A stretch of 64,000 bases of DNA from Scilla litardierei (Eukaryota; Streptophyta; Magnoliopsida; Asparagales; Asparagaceae): contig CM061142.1 in NCBI GenBank assembly GCA_030789695.1, positions 155,964,714 through 156,028,713 on the forward strand, in the 5' to 3' direction. Under the pieces are notes generated by a model. The model was not told where the DNA came from. It was given only the letters and a program-made list of their open reading frames with translations, and searched no databases. Below are positions 1-10,559 of this stretch, piece by piece. The position numbers and the translations under genes were made by a program. Each line of letters starts with the position of its first letter. Within the stretch, counting starts at the first letter, position 1.

Positions 1-622
1 ATGAAAGATCTTAGGTTGGGCTGCACCTGAAGCTCCCAAGGTGAGTAAGTGACTAAGATGGGATTCGTCACTTCCATTAAAGGGAAGTTAGTGTTACAGG
101 CTCAGTACGGTCTTTATGTTAATCCTCGGTCGGGGTACGTTGTAAGTAGTACAACGTGTATACAATAAAGACCGCTGTATACTGACTAATGTTGTCTAAT
201 AGGGTTGACAGAAAACCATACCCTAGGCCAACAAAAACACAGTCTTGACGAAGGGATTTTAGCTAACGGAATTCATCACTGACACAGCCAATGCAAACCC
301 TATGATACTTTTGTCAAGGGTCGATCACGTTATGATGACTCTGAAACAGGGACGACAGCTACTGCTCGTAGTGACCGTCGTCTAGGGGTTTCGAGCCCCA
401 ACCTGTAGTAAGGTCAGGCTGTAGGGTCTCACACCGAGTAGTGTTCGTGTCTTAGTAATAGGAATATAGAAAAGAGAGAAATATCATTTGATGATATTAA
501 ACATTCACAAAACGGTTGTGAATATTAGTCGCATTAGCAATAGGGACACAACGTTGCATTAGATGCTAACTTTGACTAAACGTGTTGTAAATTAGTTACG
601 ACGAATTTAGTAGGAACAAACT
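1..622 (+). other. Unassigned left edge, possibly the 3' end of a Copia element
   Basis: No convincing coding region. The first 30 bases read M-K-D-L-R-L-G-C-T-stop and could be the last codons of a pol gene entering from the left, which would make 31-622 a 3' untranslated stretch in front of the LTR at 623. An inverted pair, ACGGTCTTTAT near 108 and ATAAAGACCG near 165, could form a hairpin. No purine tract is obvious before 623, so the link to the LTR is weak. Confidence 0.25.
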
Positions 623-779
623 TGTTGGAAAGGGTTACCTGGATGACAGGATCGTCCCGGTCTAAACACAGGTTTAAACCGCGTCCAAATCGGAGCTCAA
701 ACGAGTCTAGAAACGCAGAAATAGTTCAAGGAGAAGTGGGTTAGACCCACTGGGCCAAAAGGCCCATGTGCAAAGGCAA

Positions 780-968
780 AACGGGCACCGCCCGCTGGCT
801 GCAACGGGCGCACGCCCGCTGCACAGCGGGCACGGCCCGCTGTGTGCAGCGGGCGGGCGCCCGCTGCATCAGCGGGCGCGGGCGCGGCCCGCTGCACGCA
901 GCGGGCGCGGCCCGCCCTTGCTCCCTTGGTCGGGCGCGCCCGCTAAGCCTAGCGGGCGCGCCCGCAAC
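780..968 (+). repeat. GC-rich palindrome array in the Copia-type U3
   Basis: About a dozen alternating copies of CAGCGGGC and GCCCGCTG, often head to head (for example GCCCGCTG followed by CAGCGGGC), inside an otherwise AT-rich LTR and upstream of its TATA box. It could form extended hairpins or be a cluster of binding sites. Confidence 0.7.
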
Positions 969-1293
969 TTAAGTCAAATTAGGGTTTTTTGAAACCCCTA
1001 ATGACGGCTACGAAATTTGAGAAATTGCTAAACTTTGAGCAATTGTTTGAGGGGTCAAACGAAGTCGAAATTCGTCGCCGTCAGTTCCTACGCGTTCACC
1101 ATTCCAAGCTCTTCTGATTGATAGCTTGTTTGGTGTCTGAAGTTTAGTATGCGAGGAGAATTAATTCGTTAAAGTTTGACTTTGTGAAAGGCTAACTTTA
1201 AAGTTGAAATTAAGCCAAATGGCTTAATTGAATTTTTCTCTTCATGGGAATTGTCCCACATTGCCCGCAACAAGAGGTTGAGTGCTCACTCCC

Positions 1294-1303
1294 TATATAA
1301 ATA
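1294..1303 (+). promoter_or_regulatory. TATA box of the Copia-type LTR
   Basis: TATATAAATA in the context CTCCCTATATAAATAGG; would place transcription start about 30 bases downstream, near 1330, inside the LTR. Confidence 0.6.
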
Positions 1304-1907
1304 GGGGTGCACTCTCCTCGTTGAAATAGACACCAGTCAACGATCGAGTAGCTCCAGAATTTTAGAGCAAGCTCGATCCGTGACTAAACTCTCTCTCTAT
1401 TTTCCTGTTCTCCGGAGTAGTCCTAGCACGACTACAAAGGGGGTTTGGATCTGATCCGGACGTCTAAGACGCGGGTTTCTTCTCAAGTGAAAATTTCTAC
1501 CGCGTGTGATCGGCTCGGAGGCGAAAGCAGCTCGGGCGGATCGGTGCGAGGGTGCGAGGCGGCTTAGGCAGATCGAGTCAACGCGGCTCGGCTACGAGGA
1601 GCTTCTCAAGACGGTGCGGTACATCTTGCCTGCTCCAGGGCCAAGATTCCGGGTATGTGGTTAAGCATTTTTAGTGTAGATTTTATTAGTCGCTTTAGTG
1701 TAGATCCTTCTTGGGGTGGTCAGATCCACCCCAAGTTGGCATAGATCGGGCTAGGTTCTGGCTCCCCAGAGCCTTGCTAAATAGTTTAGCTAATGTAGAA
1801 ATTTGATTTCTGGTTTTTTTCCGCTGCGCTTTTGTGCCTCCGTGGTCCGTCCGACTTAGGACGGATACGGATCCGAGCTCTGGGGGTCCGCCAAAAACCC
1901 AACAGTT

Positions 1908-2941
1908 ATGGCCCGGATGAGGATGCTGCGTCCTCACGGTCGTCAGCACTGGGTGTGGCTCCACTGTCCTTTCGCTGCTGATTACATGATCTCCCAAGCC
2001 TTGCTCGGACTCATATAGGACCCGTGGGCGGAGATTGGATTCCAGCGATGGATCTCCTCATCCCCGCCCCTTACGTACTAGAGCTCGAGGGTGCTCAGCA
2101 GGAGCCCCTCATTCCACCCCAGGACCCCGTGATCCCTCAGCCTGCACATGACCCGTCTGCACCTCCCGACACCTCTGTCCACACTTCTGTTAGTGTTGGA
2201 AGCACTTTTGCTGAGTCCTCGTCCACCACCGCCACCATCTCTGTGCCCATTTCTGTCGATCCCATTTCCGCTGCCAGCCCTGAGCATCCCACCACCATTT
2301 TAGAGAGCAAAAAGTCCTCCTTTACCGCCGCAGTGGCGGCCCTGTCCTCACTTTTGTTCTCGACCCATGGGGAGTCGCTTTCTGTGCCCTTCACGGCCAC
2401 CCCAGCCGTTGACCCGTCTGTCCCCACTGCTGCTATTTTCTCTGAGAGCGTCGTGACGTCTGTCCCCACTTCTGTGTCACTAACCCCTCTGCCTGCCTCG
2501 TCATCCGTTTTCACTTCAGCTTCTGCTGCTGCTCCTTCCTCGTCTTCCTTGCCTGCGTCTCAGCCTCACACAGAGGCTGAGCGACACTTAGCGAGCACAG
2601 CACCTGAGCACCACCGCATAGCTACACCCATCCGTTACGGCAGCCGTGTGAGACAGCCCCGTTCTTCACCTGTTCGACCCTCTGCTCCACCTCCCACCGA
2701 CACCGTAGTTCAAAGCATTCGTGCCCTTGAGGGGGCAGTTAGTGAACTCAGAGAAGACTTTAGGGCTCTCTCCACCACCGTCAGTGCAGTCCAGACCCGC
2801 GTCGCCATACTTCCTAATATTCAGGCTTGCCTGAATCAGATTCTTGCGCGTCTACCTCTGCCACCCACACCCACCCAGCAGCCACCACGACCGCCACCAC
2901 CTCTGCCACAGGACGGTGCTGGTACACCCCCACCCCCCTAG
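1908..2941 (+). pseudogene. C-terminal part of the ATHILA-type 3' ORF in F
   Basis: Starts in the ATHILA ORF (MARMRMLRPHG, matching A) and is open in a shifted frame from 2024 to the stop at 2939-2941. The frame changes near 2003 by comparison with A. The translated product is Ser/Thr/Pro/Ala-rich, followed by a short region predicted to be helical (residues near 230-265 of the 305-residue ORF, DTVVQSIRALEGAVSELRED) and a Pro-rich tail. The same order is found in A at 8495-9698, so this is a real, once-coding domain and not chance. The N-terminal ATHILA domain is missing because of the Copia-type insertion. Function of this tail is unknown. Confidence 0.65.
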
Positions 2942-4785
2942 GCACACAAAGGATGCCTTCCACATTTTTACTGTCGATACGCTGGATACTTTTTGTGAGC
3001 CTGCTGGTTTTGCACCCCTGCTCCACACACTGTTTTGTTCACCTTATGGTCCTATCTGCATATATCTGTTTGGGAGAGAGGGAGTACTTTTTGAGGACAC
3101 TCATATTTGCACTATTTTGATCTATGCATGCATCACCCGCATTCTCATATCATTTTCTTTCTTTTTTCCCATCATGCATGCATCCTCACCCACCCCACCC
3201 ATTTTTGGTCTCTCGGTGTGCCACACTTTGCACATTGAGGACACTGTGCAATTTAGCTTAGGGGAGTGAGTTCTCACACTTTTCATTTTTTTTGTCGCCT
3301 TTTATTTTATTTTTCTCACATTTCTTCGTTTTTACACCCATTTTCACCCACTATTTCCTTTATTATCATGCATCAAGTTTTTTCTATTTCTTGAGTGTGC
3401 TGCATTGTACAGTAGTAGTTTTCATTTCCTTTTTAGCCTTATTTCTTTCATCTTTTTGCTAGAGATGAATTTTCTGTGATGATGATGACGTGGTGTTAGC
3501 TTATCTCTATATGCATATTACTTTGTCATGCCATAGTTTTTATTTCAGATATCATATGTTGTGTCTTGTTATGCATTTGAGATAGTAACCCGCACTTTCA
3601 TGCATGAATATGGATGAAATTCTTTTATTAGCTGAGCCTGATGATTTTCACTATATACTCTTCGTAGAAAACACACCAAGCTTCACGCATTGATTACTTA
3701 TATCTGGAGTACTGCTTTCTTTTCTTATATCACTTCTTATTGCATGAAAATTGTACGCTTCACTTTCAGGTTGAATAAATGTTTGTTAGGTTGATATAAC
3801 TGGATTAGTTTACTTTCTAAGATTAAACTGAGTAGATTACATTACTTTACTCAAAGTTGTCGTGCACGTCATATAGAGTGAACCGAGAGTTACATATATT
3901 TCTTTCTCCACATATCTTGAGCATTATTTCTATACTTATATTTATTGGTGAATCTCCCTTTAGCGATTCTATCATTGGCAATTCCCCCGCCTTTAAATTC
4001 CATGCTCCAATTCCCCAAAATCAATAAGAAAAAATATATATAAGTATATCTTTCTAGCTTTTGATTTGGGATCTCAGATGTATTTATGCTATTAAAAAAG
4101 AAGAAAAAAGAAAAAGAAGAAGAAGAAAAGAAAAGAAAAGAGGAAAGAAGCTTATACATGATCCCATATCATACTCTTTCTCTCTTTCTTCTCTCTTTTG
4201 TTTTTATTTTTATTGGAGCTCCAAAAATGGGGAATGTACTTATTGATTTACTTATGCCACCACGCTTATAGATAAGGGAGAGGATTCAATGATGTGTGAG
4301 GGAGTGACTACTTGACTGTGCATGACAACCTAAGCTGGGTAATTTTCTATACTCGGTGAGATTACTGAAAGTTTTACGAAATCCAGGAATTGAAACTTAG
4401 CATGCATTTCGCGAAAACCATACCTTTCTATTCTTAGTGATCCATGATGTGTGATATCTCTTATACTCCAAATAGAAAACATTCAATAGAAAAGTGTGTG
4501 GTCTATGATTATGTATACCGCTTTAGATGCTTCAGACGATGTTAATTCTAGAACGATTCCATATTTCATGTTGCTTTGACATTCTCGGGTTTTCTATTTT
4601 GAATGCATCCGTATGACTGTGATATCGAGATGAAAATCTTTGGCATGTGTTTTATATTCGTCGCATGCTATATTAGTAAGCAAGGCCCACGTCCTGAGAA
4701 AATGATCTAGCACCTCTCTCTTTGCTTTATTTCTTTATTTTCTATCTCTTCCGTTTTTTTTCTTTTCATTATTTTTGTCGTCGCG
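2942..4785 (+). other. 3' untranslated region of F
   Basis: AT-rich, no plausible gene. It aligns piecewise with the 3' untranslated region of A on the other strand and contains one polypurine-tract-like motif, AGCTTAGGGGAG, at about 3256-3267, equivalent to AGCTTGGGGGAG in A at 8210-8221. A purine-rich run (AAGAAAAAGA type) lies at 4095-4150. Confidence 0.7.
4781..4785. repeat. Target-site duplication left of array A
   Basis: TCGCG directly before the first LTR base; the partner after the third LTR is TCGTG (28711-28715), one mismatch in five. Confidence 0.6.
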
Positions 4786-5105
4786 TGATCGCTCTGGAAT
4801 GTAACCCAAAGAACGGTTGTAGTTTTACCGCAAGCGCACGGTATAGCGGCGAGCGGGTTATCGAACACAGGGAGGACGAATGACCGTGCTTGTTCTAATC
4901 AAACTGGCTTTTTAAGAAGAGAGAAATTTGCCTTTGGCGATCCTGTCACAATCGTCAGACAAAGTACGGAAATATCAAATCAAATAAAGAACGTCTAGGG
5001 AATGGGGAATTCCCGCTACTCACCGTATCTCGTCAATGTGGTTCATCTGTATCAAAATTGCTAGAATAAGATTTTGGATGAACTAGTTGCAACTGAATGT
5101 AGAAC

Positions 5106-5443
5106 CAAGCTCACGCTCTCGCGCTGTTGCCGGTCTATAGCTATCCTAGGTTCGGGTCCAATCTCTTGCAAACCCTAGCCTAGGGAAGCTAGCATTAGGA
5201 TCAACATCATCGTTCAATCGCGCACCGAGCCCAATCTCTTGCAAACTCGGCCCACGACCTAGGTTGGGATAGTTCCTACCCGTCCAATCTCTTGCAAACG
5301 GGTATCGACACGGAATTGCAACTGGGAACCTTAGTATCGGTCCAATCTCTTGCAAACCGATACTTCGGAAATTCGATTACAACCCAATTCGGATTTCTAG
5401 GGTTTCCTATCGAATTGGGATCCAATCTCTTGCAAATCCCAAT
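5106..5443 (-). promoter_or_regulatory. GNRA hairpin array in LTR1 leader
   Basis: On the minus strand, six hairpins in a row. Five share the core TTTG-CAA-GAGA-TTG-GA, each enclosed by a different perfectly complementary stem: ATTGGGA/TCCCAAT (5414-5443), TATCGG/CCGATA (5335-5362), TACCCG/CGGGTA (5277-5304), CCGAG/CTCGG (5225-5250), and an imperfect one at 5145-5180. The sixth (5106-5129) has the core CGC-GAGA-GCG. The inner three-base stem changes but stays paired while GAGA is constant. Confidence 0.75.
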
Positions 5444-5832
5444 CGGTATGAACTCCTAGCTATCCGTAGTAAATCGCTCCCAAACTAATCCCTAATAACA
5501 ATTCTAGCAAAATTTCTACCAATTCATCACAAATATGAAATTGGCTTGTAGGGTTCATCCACACGCCCCAAGACGTGGAGACTACTCACAATTCATAGCG
5601 CAAACACAAAAATAATCAATGAAATAAACAAGAGAATTCATCACAATATTGAGATAAGCAATAAAAATAGAATTTTTAGAGAAGAGAGAGACAAACCAAT
5701 TGAGTTCTTCAAATAATCCAACAAAAATCAACTTTTGTCTCCTCTTTAATCACAAGAATAAAGCTAAAAGTTAATCTTAAAAGCTGCAAAAAATCTAAGA
5801 GAAAAACTCTCAAAACTAGGGTAAAAACAGGG

Positions 5833-5840
5833 GTTAAATA
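5833..5840 (-). promoter_or_regulatory. TATA-like box of LTR1
   Basis: Minus strand GGGGTATTTAACCCC; the same position in LTR C reads GGGTATTTAAACCC. It lies between the palindrome array (upstream) and the hairpin array (downstream). Confidence 0.55.
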
Positions 5841-5923
5841 CCCCCCAAAATCGTCCAAAAACTGTGACCAAAATACCCCTGCGCAGCCTGAAATCCGTAA
5901 TTTTCGCTACAGGCAGCGCGTCG

Positions 5924-6307
5924 CACTCGGCCGAGTGACAAAAGTCGCTCGGCCGAGTGAGAAACCCTGTAAATTTCCAGTAAGTCTTGATCTTCATGGG
6001 TCTTCACTTTGGGGGCGTCTCGGCCGAGTGAGTTGTCGTCACTCGGCCGATGGCTTCTTGGTACTCGGGCGGTCGGGATTATCCACTCGGCCGAGTGGGT
6101 CTTCTGAAGCTCAGGCAGCCGAAAAACAGTAAGTTGGCGATTTTTGAATGGCTTCGTCTGGGCGCCACTCGGACGGACGGGATCTCGTCACTCGGCCGAT
6201 GTGGTCTCCGTCGCTCGGCCGAGTGCACGTATGAAACGTATCCGATCTGGTCGGCCGAGCGGTGTCTCGCTGGTCGGCCGAGTGACTCCTCCACTCGGCC
6301 GAGTGGG
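5924..6307 (-). repeat. CTCGGCCGAG palindrome array in U3 of LTR1
   Basis: About twelve full or partial copies of CACTCGGCCGAGTG spaced irregularly by 5-60 bases, immediately upstream of the TATA-like box. The same palindrome recurs inside the element at 11125-11462. Confidence 0.85.
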
Positions 6308-6600
6308 ACTCCAAAAATGCCCAAACAGCTTGTTTTGGCCTCCTCGTCGCTCCTGCGACGTCCTTTCTTCTTCCGCTCCTCTCCAACAGCAAAATACCCC
6401 TTGGGGAGGTCGTCGGTGACCCTCTGGAGTAAGCGCATCTCGAGATCACTCCAAATCGCTCCAAATCACCTGAAATGCGACAAAAACAACAAATCGTGAA
6501 AAGCATCGCAATATCGTCGATATATCGTGAAAAACATGATTTGGGCGATCTAAATGGCATGCAAACATGCGGGAAAAAAGTGTAAAATAAGGAGTGGTCA

Positions 6601-6614
6601 AAATCCCCCAAGCT
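6601..6614 (-). promoter_or_regulatory. Polypurine tract of unit 1
   Basis: Minus strand AAGCTTGGGGGATTT directly before the 3' LTR; primes plus-strand DNA synthesis in LTR retrotransposons. Confidence 0.85.
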
Positions 6615-8494
6615 TACCTCTTACTCGTCCTCGAGGAAGATAAGTAAAAGGCGAACCCGGTGGATTCGGAAAACGAAAACGGCGAAAGATGCAAAATGAA
6701 AAGAGGAGAAGAATGAAAAACGAAATAAAAACAAAGAAGAAAGAAAGAAGAGAAGAGGTAAGCTGCTAGATCATTTTCTCAGGACGTGGGTTCCGCTTAC
6801 TCATATAGCATGCATTGAATGAAAAATACATGTCAAAGAGTTTTATTTTGATATCATAGTATAATAGTGCAAATAGAAATAGAAAACCCACGAACAACGA
6901 TATAATCATGAAAAACGGAATAATTTTAGAATTAACATCGTCTGAATCATTTAAAGCGGTATACACATCGCAGATCACACACTTTTCAATTGAATGCTTC
7001 CTATGAGGAGTATAAGAGTATCACACAATAGAATAGAGAGAATAGAAAAGTGTGGATTTCATGATATGAATGCTAGGCTTAGATTTCTGGATTTCGTAAA
7101 GCTAGAAATAATCACACCGAGTATAGAATATTACTTAGCCTAGGTTGTCGTGCAACGTCTAGTAGTCACTCTCTCACACATCAATGGATTCCCTCCCCCA
7201 AGCTTATCTATGAGCATGGTGGCAAAAAAAATATTCACATCCCTATTTTTATAAAGCTCCAAAAGTAATAAAAATGAACACGAAAAGAGAGAAGAAAGAA
7301 AGAAAGTGAGATGGGATCTTTTATTGAGGATTTTTCCTCTTTTCTTTTTCTTTTCCCTTTTTTTTCTTTTGTTTTTTTTATTTTTTTTATTTTTTTTATA
7401 TAGCATATATACACAACGATCCCAACTCAAAGAGAGATAACGATATACAAGAATATTTTCTCTTTTTTCTGAATTCGGGAAAAGAAATGCCATATAATAG
7501 AATCGCTAAGGGGAGATTCACCAATGATTTTAAAAGTAGAGAAATGATGTTCAAGATTTGTGGAGAAAGAAATAAATATATCTCTCGGTTCACTCTATAA
7601 GACATGCACGACAACTTCAGCAGGGTAATCTAATCTACTCAGTTTCGATCACAAAAAAGCTAACTAATCCAGATTTATCATAGCTAACATCATTCAATCA
7701 TCCTGAAGTGAAATGTACAATTCATGCATATAGAAGTGATATAGGAAAAGAAATCGGTACTCCAGATATAAGCATTCAATGCGTGAATCTTGGTGTGTTT
7801 TCTGTGATAGCATTCATATGAATATTCAGACTCAGCTAATAATAAAATTTCATCCATTTTCATGTGAAAGAAAGTGTGGGTTACTATCTCTAGATGCAAG
7901 GCAAGTCATAGCATATGATATCAGAAATAAAGTCTAAGACATGACAAATATAGCATGCATATAGAGTAAGCTAACTCCACGTCATCATCATCATAGAAAA
8001 GTCATCTCTAGCATGAGATGAAAAGAAAAAAAAGGAAATAAAGATAAAGGGAAAATAAAACTATTTACAATGCGGCACACAGAAAAATAAGAAAAACGTG
8101 ATGCATGGTAAAATAAAAAGAAAAATGATGAAAATAAGTGCAAAAGCGGAAAATGGTGTTAAAAACTAAAAATAAAGGTGGCAAATCGAAAAAGAACGTG
8201 AGAACTCACTCCCCCAAGCTAAATGGCACAGTGTCCTCAATGTGCAAAGTGTGGCACAACGAGAGACAAGTAATGGGAGGGGCAAGTGAGGATGCATGCA
8301 GAAATAGGAGTGATACAGATATAAAGATGTGACACCAAAAACTCTCCCTCTCTCCCAAAAAAAGATATATGAAGATATATATAGAAAATGCATACCAGAG
8401 AAACAGTGAGGGGAGGGGGGTGGACAAAAGTGCATCAGGACCCAGCAGAGACGGGCAGCACAACGGCAAAAAGAAGCGATGGCATCAAGAGTGC
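6615..8494 (-). other. 3' untranslated region of A unit 1
   Basis: No gene. AT-rich, with poly-T/A runs near 7320-7400. Extra polypurine-like motifs AGCTTGGGGGAG occur at 8210-8221 and about 7192-7205 besides the terminal one. Short ORFs here (for example 7690-7899) are not conserved in F, where the frame is lost. Confidence 0.75.
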
Positions 8495-9698
8495 CTAAGA
8501 AGGTGGTGCTGCGCCGTCTCCGTCCTGAGGCGGAAGTGGTGGTGGGAATGGGGCAGGCTGCTGAGTGGGTGTGGGTGTGGAAGTGGTAGCAGGCTGAGTG
8601 TGTGTGGAAGTGGCAGTGGGAACCTGCTGGGTGGGCGGGGGTACACGTGGGAGACGCTCCAGGACCTGGGTAAGACAGTAGTGAATGTGCGGGAGCAGGT
8701 CAAAGCGGCCAGCCATCGCAGTGACGGTGGCGGACAGGGTCCGAAGGTCGCCTCTGAGGCCACTCACCGCCCCCTCGAGATCACGAATGCTCTGAAGTAC
8801 AGTGTCAGGGGGAGGTGGTGCAGAGGGACGCACCGGTCGGGGCTGTGCAGGTCGGGGCTGGCGTACTCTGGTGGCGTAGGTGACGGGCTCAGCAGGCAAG
8901 GGAACAAAAGGGGCTGCGCTCGCAAGTGGGGGCCTGGCCTCAGTGCGAGGCTGGGCAGGACGGTGAGAAGTGGAGGCAGCCGCAGCGAAAGAAGAATACA
9001 AAAGTGGCAGCGAGGCGGCCAGAGAGGTCGGTGGAACAGAAGTGTGGACAGACGCCACGACACTCTCGGAAAATACAGCAGCGGTGGAGACAGAGGCGGA
9101 GACTATGGTCTCAACTATGGTCGGCGGGCGCTCGGGTGGGGCAGAGGAAACGGGCTCGGCAGACAGAGGGCCAGTGGTGGTGGTGACAGGCGTGGAAGCA
9201 GTGGAAGTGGGCTCAGCTAAGGTACTCCCGACACCAACAGCGGTGTGGACAGAGGTGTCGGGGCGGCAGGAATATCAGGGATAGGCTGAGGGGCCACGGG
9301 GTCAACAGGGGTAGTAGGCTCGGCAGGTGCAACAGGGTCTGCGGGGGCAGTGTGGGCCTGCTCGGCCTCCTCGGCCTCGAGCACGTAAGCTGCTGGGATG
9401 AGAACATCCATCGCGGGAGCCAGTCCACATGGGCCGGTGCAATCTGAGTCCGAGCTGGGCTCGGAAGAATCATGTAATCGGCACCGTAAGGGCCGTGCAG
9501 CCAGACCCAGTGTCGCTCACCGTGCGGACGAAGCATCTTCATCCGGGCCATAACATCAATCGACAGAGAAGTAGGGCCCGGTGCTCGTCGCAGGTCGTCA
9601 GGGAAGTCCTCACCGGTCATAAGGGCAAGCAAGGTGATCAGGCCGCCGCAACATATCGGTGAGCGAGCGCCCACCGATACAATGATGCGGTCCAAAAA
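8495..9698 (-). pseudogene. Broken downstream part of the ATHILA-type ORF, unit 1
   Basis: The frame of the ATHILA ORF continues past the TAG at 9699-9701 with FLDRIIVSVG... to about 9415, then shifts by one base near the codons for DWLP to enter MDVLIPAAYVLE (9217-9411), then shifts again near 9265 into the frame that is open to 8495. Comparison with F (1908-2941) shows the order DLLIPAPYVLE, a Ser/Thr/Pro-rich stretch, RVRQP, DTVVQSIRALEG, and a Pro-rich tail, all present here in pieces. So this is a once continuous C-terminal region now cut by one stop and two frameshifts. Unit 2 has the same breaks. Confidence 0.7.
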
Positions 9699-10559
9699 CT
9701 AAGCCACGACATCAATCACGACGGCGGGGACCAGCTCATCGCCATCCCTAGATAGAGCTCTGGGCCGTGTCATCGTGTAGAGCATGTAGAGCTCTGGCGT
9801 GGACATCGTGCCCGGCTTATATCTGGCCAAAAAGGTCGTCGCCATAAGGCGTTGAGCTATACGGAGGCATGGATGGACAATGGCCGAGGCCTTGGCCCTA
9901 CTAGGGTCAAAGGCAGCGTGAAGACCCGTAATCCGGGCCCAGAAGGCACCGGCGTCGAAGGAAGGTAGGGGGATATGGGTGGGGGCGTAACCTCGATCGG
10001 CCTCGGGGACATCGGGCCACGAGAAGAAGGCTCTCATCATACCGAGAGTGACATGGCACTCCCGGTCCATGAACCGAAACGAGCATCCCTCTTCGGTCCG
10101 GGCGATCGAACTAAGTACATCAAGTGTCGGGCGAATAAACGTGTCTGCCGACACCTGAAAGAAATCTCGCCAGCCCACGTTGTCGTACAACGTGAGCATC
10201 CCCTCTAGTACCCCCAGGCGTCCTAGGTCGGCAAGGTGTGCAAACCTGGAGGGTACGATCGAGCGCTGGGAAATACGCTCGAAAGTGACGTGGTGTGCGT
10301 CGTTCCGGAACGTGATCCCCAGCGGCCCGATAAGTGGAGCCAGAGGTGGTGGCTGTGGAGCGGCAGGGAGCGGCTGTGCGGGGTGTATAGGCTGTGCGGG
10401 CACTGCAGGCTGTGCGGAGTGTGTGGGGCCTGCAGGGTGAACGGGGTGTGGTGGAGAAGGCGGAGGAGAGCCCTCCAACTCGTGGGAGGGGCCGACATCA
10501 TCCGACCGCTTCCGCTTGGGGGAAGCTCTCCTCGACCGCGGCCGTGTCCGGGGCGGCAT
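9699..10559 (-). CDS. ATHILA ORF (putative env-like/3' ORF), unit 1, truncated at TAG
   Basis: 286 codons from ATG 10559; longer readings upstream start at GTG and are not favoured, since the related ORF in B also begins MPPRR. The N-terminal third is basic and Pro-rich (MPPRTRPRSRR, KRKR, which resemble nuclear-targeting signals), the rest matches the ATHILA ORF-1 domain that sits after pol in Athila elements (LGITFRND, RSIVPSRFAHLADLG, NVGWRDFF, FRFMDREC, LGMMRAFFSWP). The role of this protein is unknown; no signal peptide or clear membrane segment is visible. A TAG at 9699-9701 ends it while homology continues beyond, so the protein is shortened. A TATA box and palindrome array at 11104-11462 lie upstream. 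Confidence 0.75.
   Translation of the reverse strand: MPPRTRPRSRRASPKRKRSDDVGPSHELEGSPPPSPPHPVHPAGPTHSAQPAVPAQPIHPAQPLPAAPQPPPLAPLIGPLGITFRNDAHHVTFERISQRSIVPSRFAHLADLGRLGVLEGMLTLYDNVGWRDFFQVSADTFIRPTLDVLSSIARTEEGCSFRFMDRECHVTLGMMRAFFSWPDVPEADRGYAPTHIPLPSFDAGAFWARITGLHAAFDPSRAKASAIVHPCLRIAQRLMATTFLARYKPGTMSTPELYMLYTMTRPRALSRDGDELVPAVVIDVVA

Larger units (their letters stand above)
623..1904 (+). mobile_element. Copia-type LTR (1282 bp)
   Basis: The segment starts TGTTGG and ends CCAACA, the terminal inverted repeat commonly seen in Copia LTRs. It carries a TATA box (1294-1303) preceded by a TTGTCCCACATTG stretch often seen in plant LTR promoters. Homology to the Athila ORF of neighbour F begins directly after 1904, so 1904/1905 is an insertion boundary. 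The left boundary is less certain: the 5 bases before 623 (AAACT) do not match those after 1904 (GTTAT), so it is either the 3' LTR of an element lying to the left or a decayed solo LTR. Confidence 0.55.
1905..4785 (+). mobile_element. Athila-type copy F, left segment (plus strand, truncated)
   Basis: Reads as the 3' half of an Athila element on the plus strand, homologous to the minus-strand sequence 6615-9540 of array A: end of the ATHILA ORF, then the long 3' untranslated region. It is cut on the left by the Copia-type LTR and on the right by array A; it continues for 32 bases at 28711-28742 after the array. Confidence 0.8.
4786..6600 (-). mobile_element. Athila-type LTR1 of array A (3' LTR, 1815 bp)
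   Basis: TG...CA ends (TGATCGCTC at the left, AGTGGTCA at the right), with the polypurine tract directly beyond 6600. Read on the minus strand it has U3 with a CTCGGCCGAG palindrome array, a TATTTAAC TATA-like box, and a leader with a hairpin array. About 29 differences from LTR2, so it has been separate from LTR2 and LTR3 for longer than they have been from each other. Confidence 0.92.

Noticed and set aside
5140..5445. CRISPR-like array (15-base repeat CCAATCTCTTGCAAA with different spacers)
   Set aside because: Plant LTR context, irregular spacing of 50-90 bases, and the repeat is the loop and inner stem of hairpins whose flanks pair with each other.
6050..6611. ORFs of 119-166 codons in LTRs A (also at 17105 and 28160)
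   Set aside because: Produced by the CTCGGCCGAG array, which is open in several frames on both strands; no conserved protein in C or D.
7690..7899. Small minus-strand ORF in the 3' region of A (MHLEIVTHTFFH...)
   Set aside because: F has homologous DNA but a one-base difference puts a stop after the fourth codon, so it is not conserved as a protein.
8369..9220. Plus-strand 283-codon ORF (and 19424-20275)
   Set aside because: Antisense shadow of the Pro/Ser-rich ATHILA C-terminal region on the minus strand; not a family I know, and no homologue of it in F.
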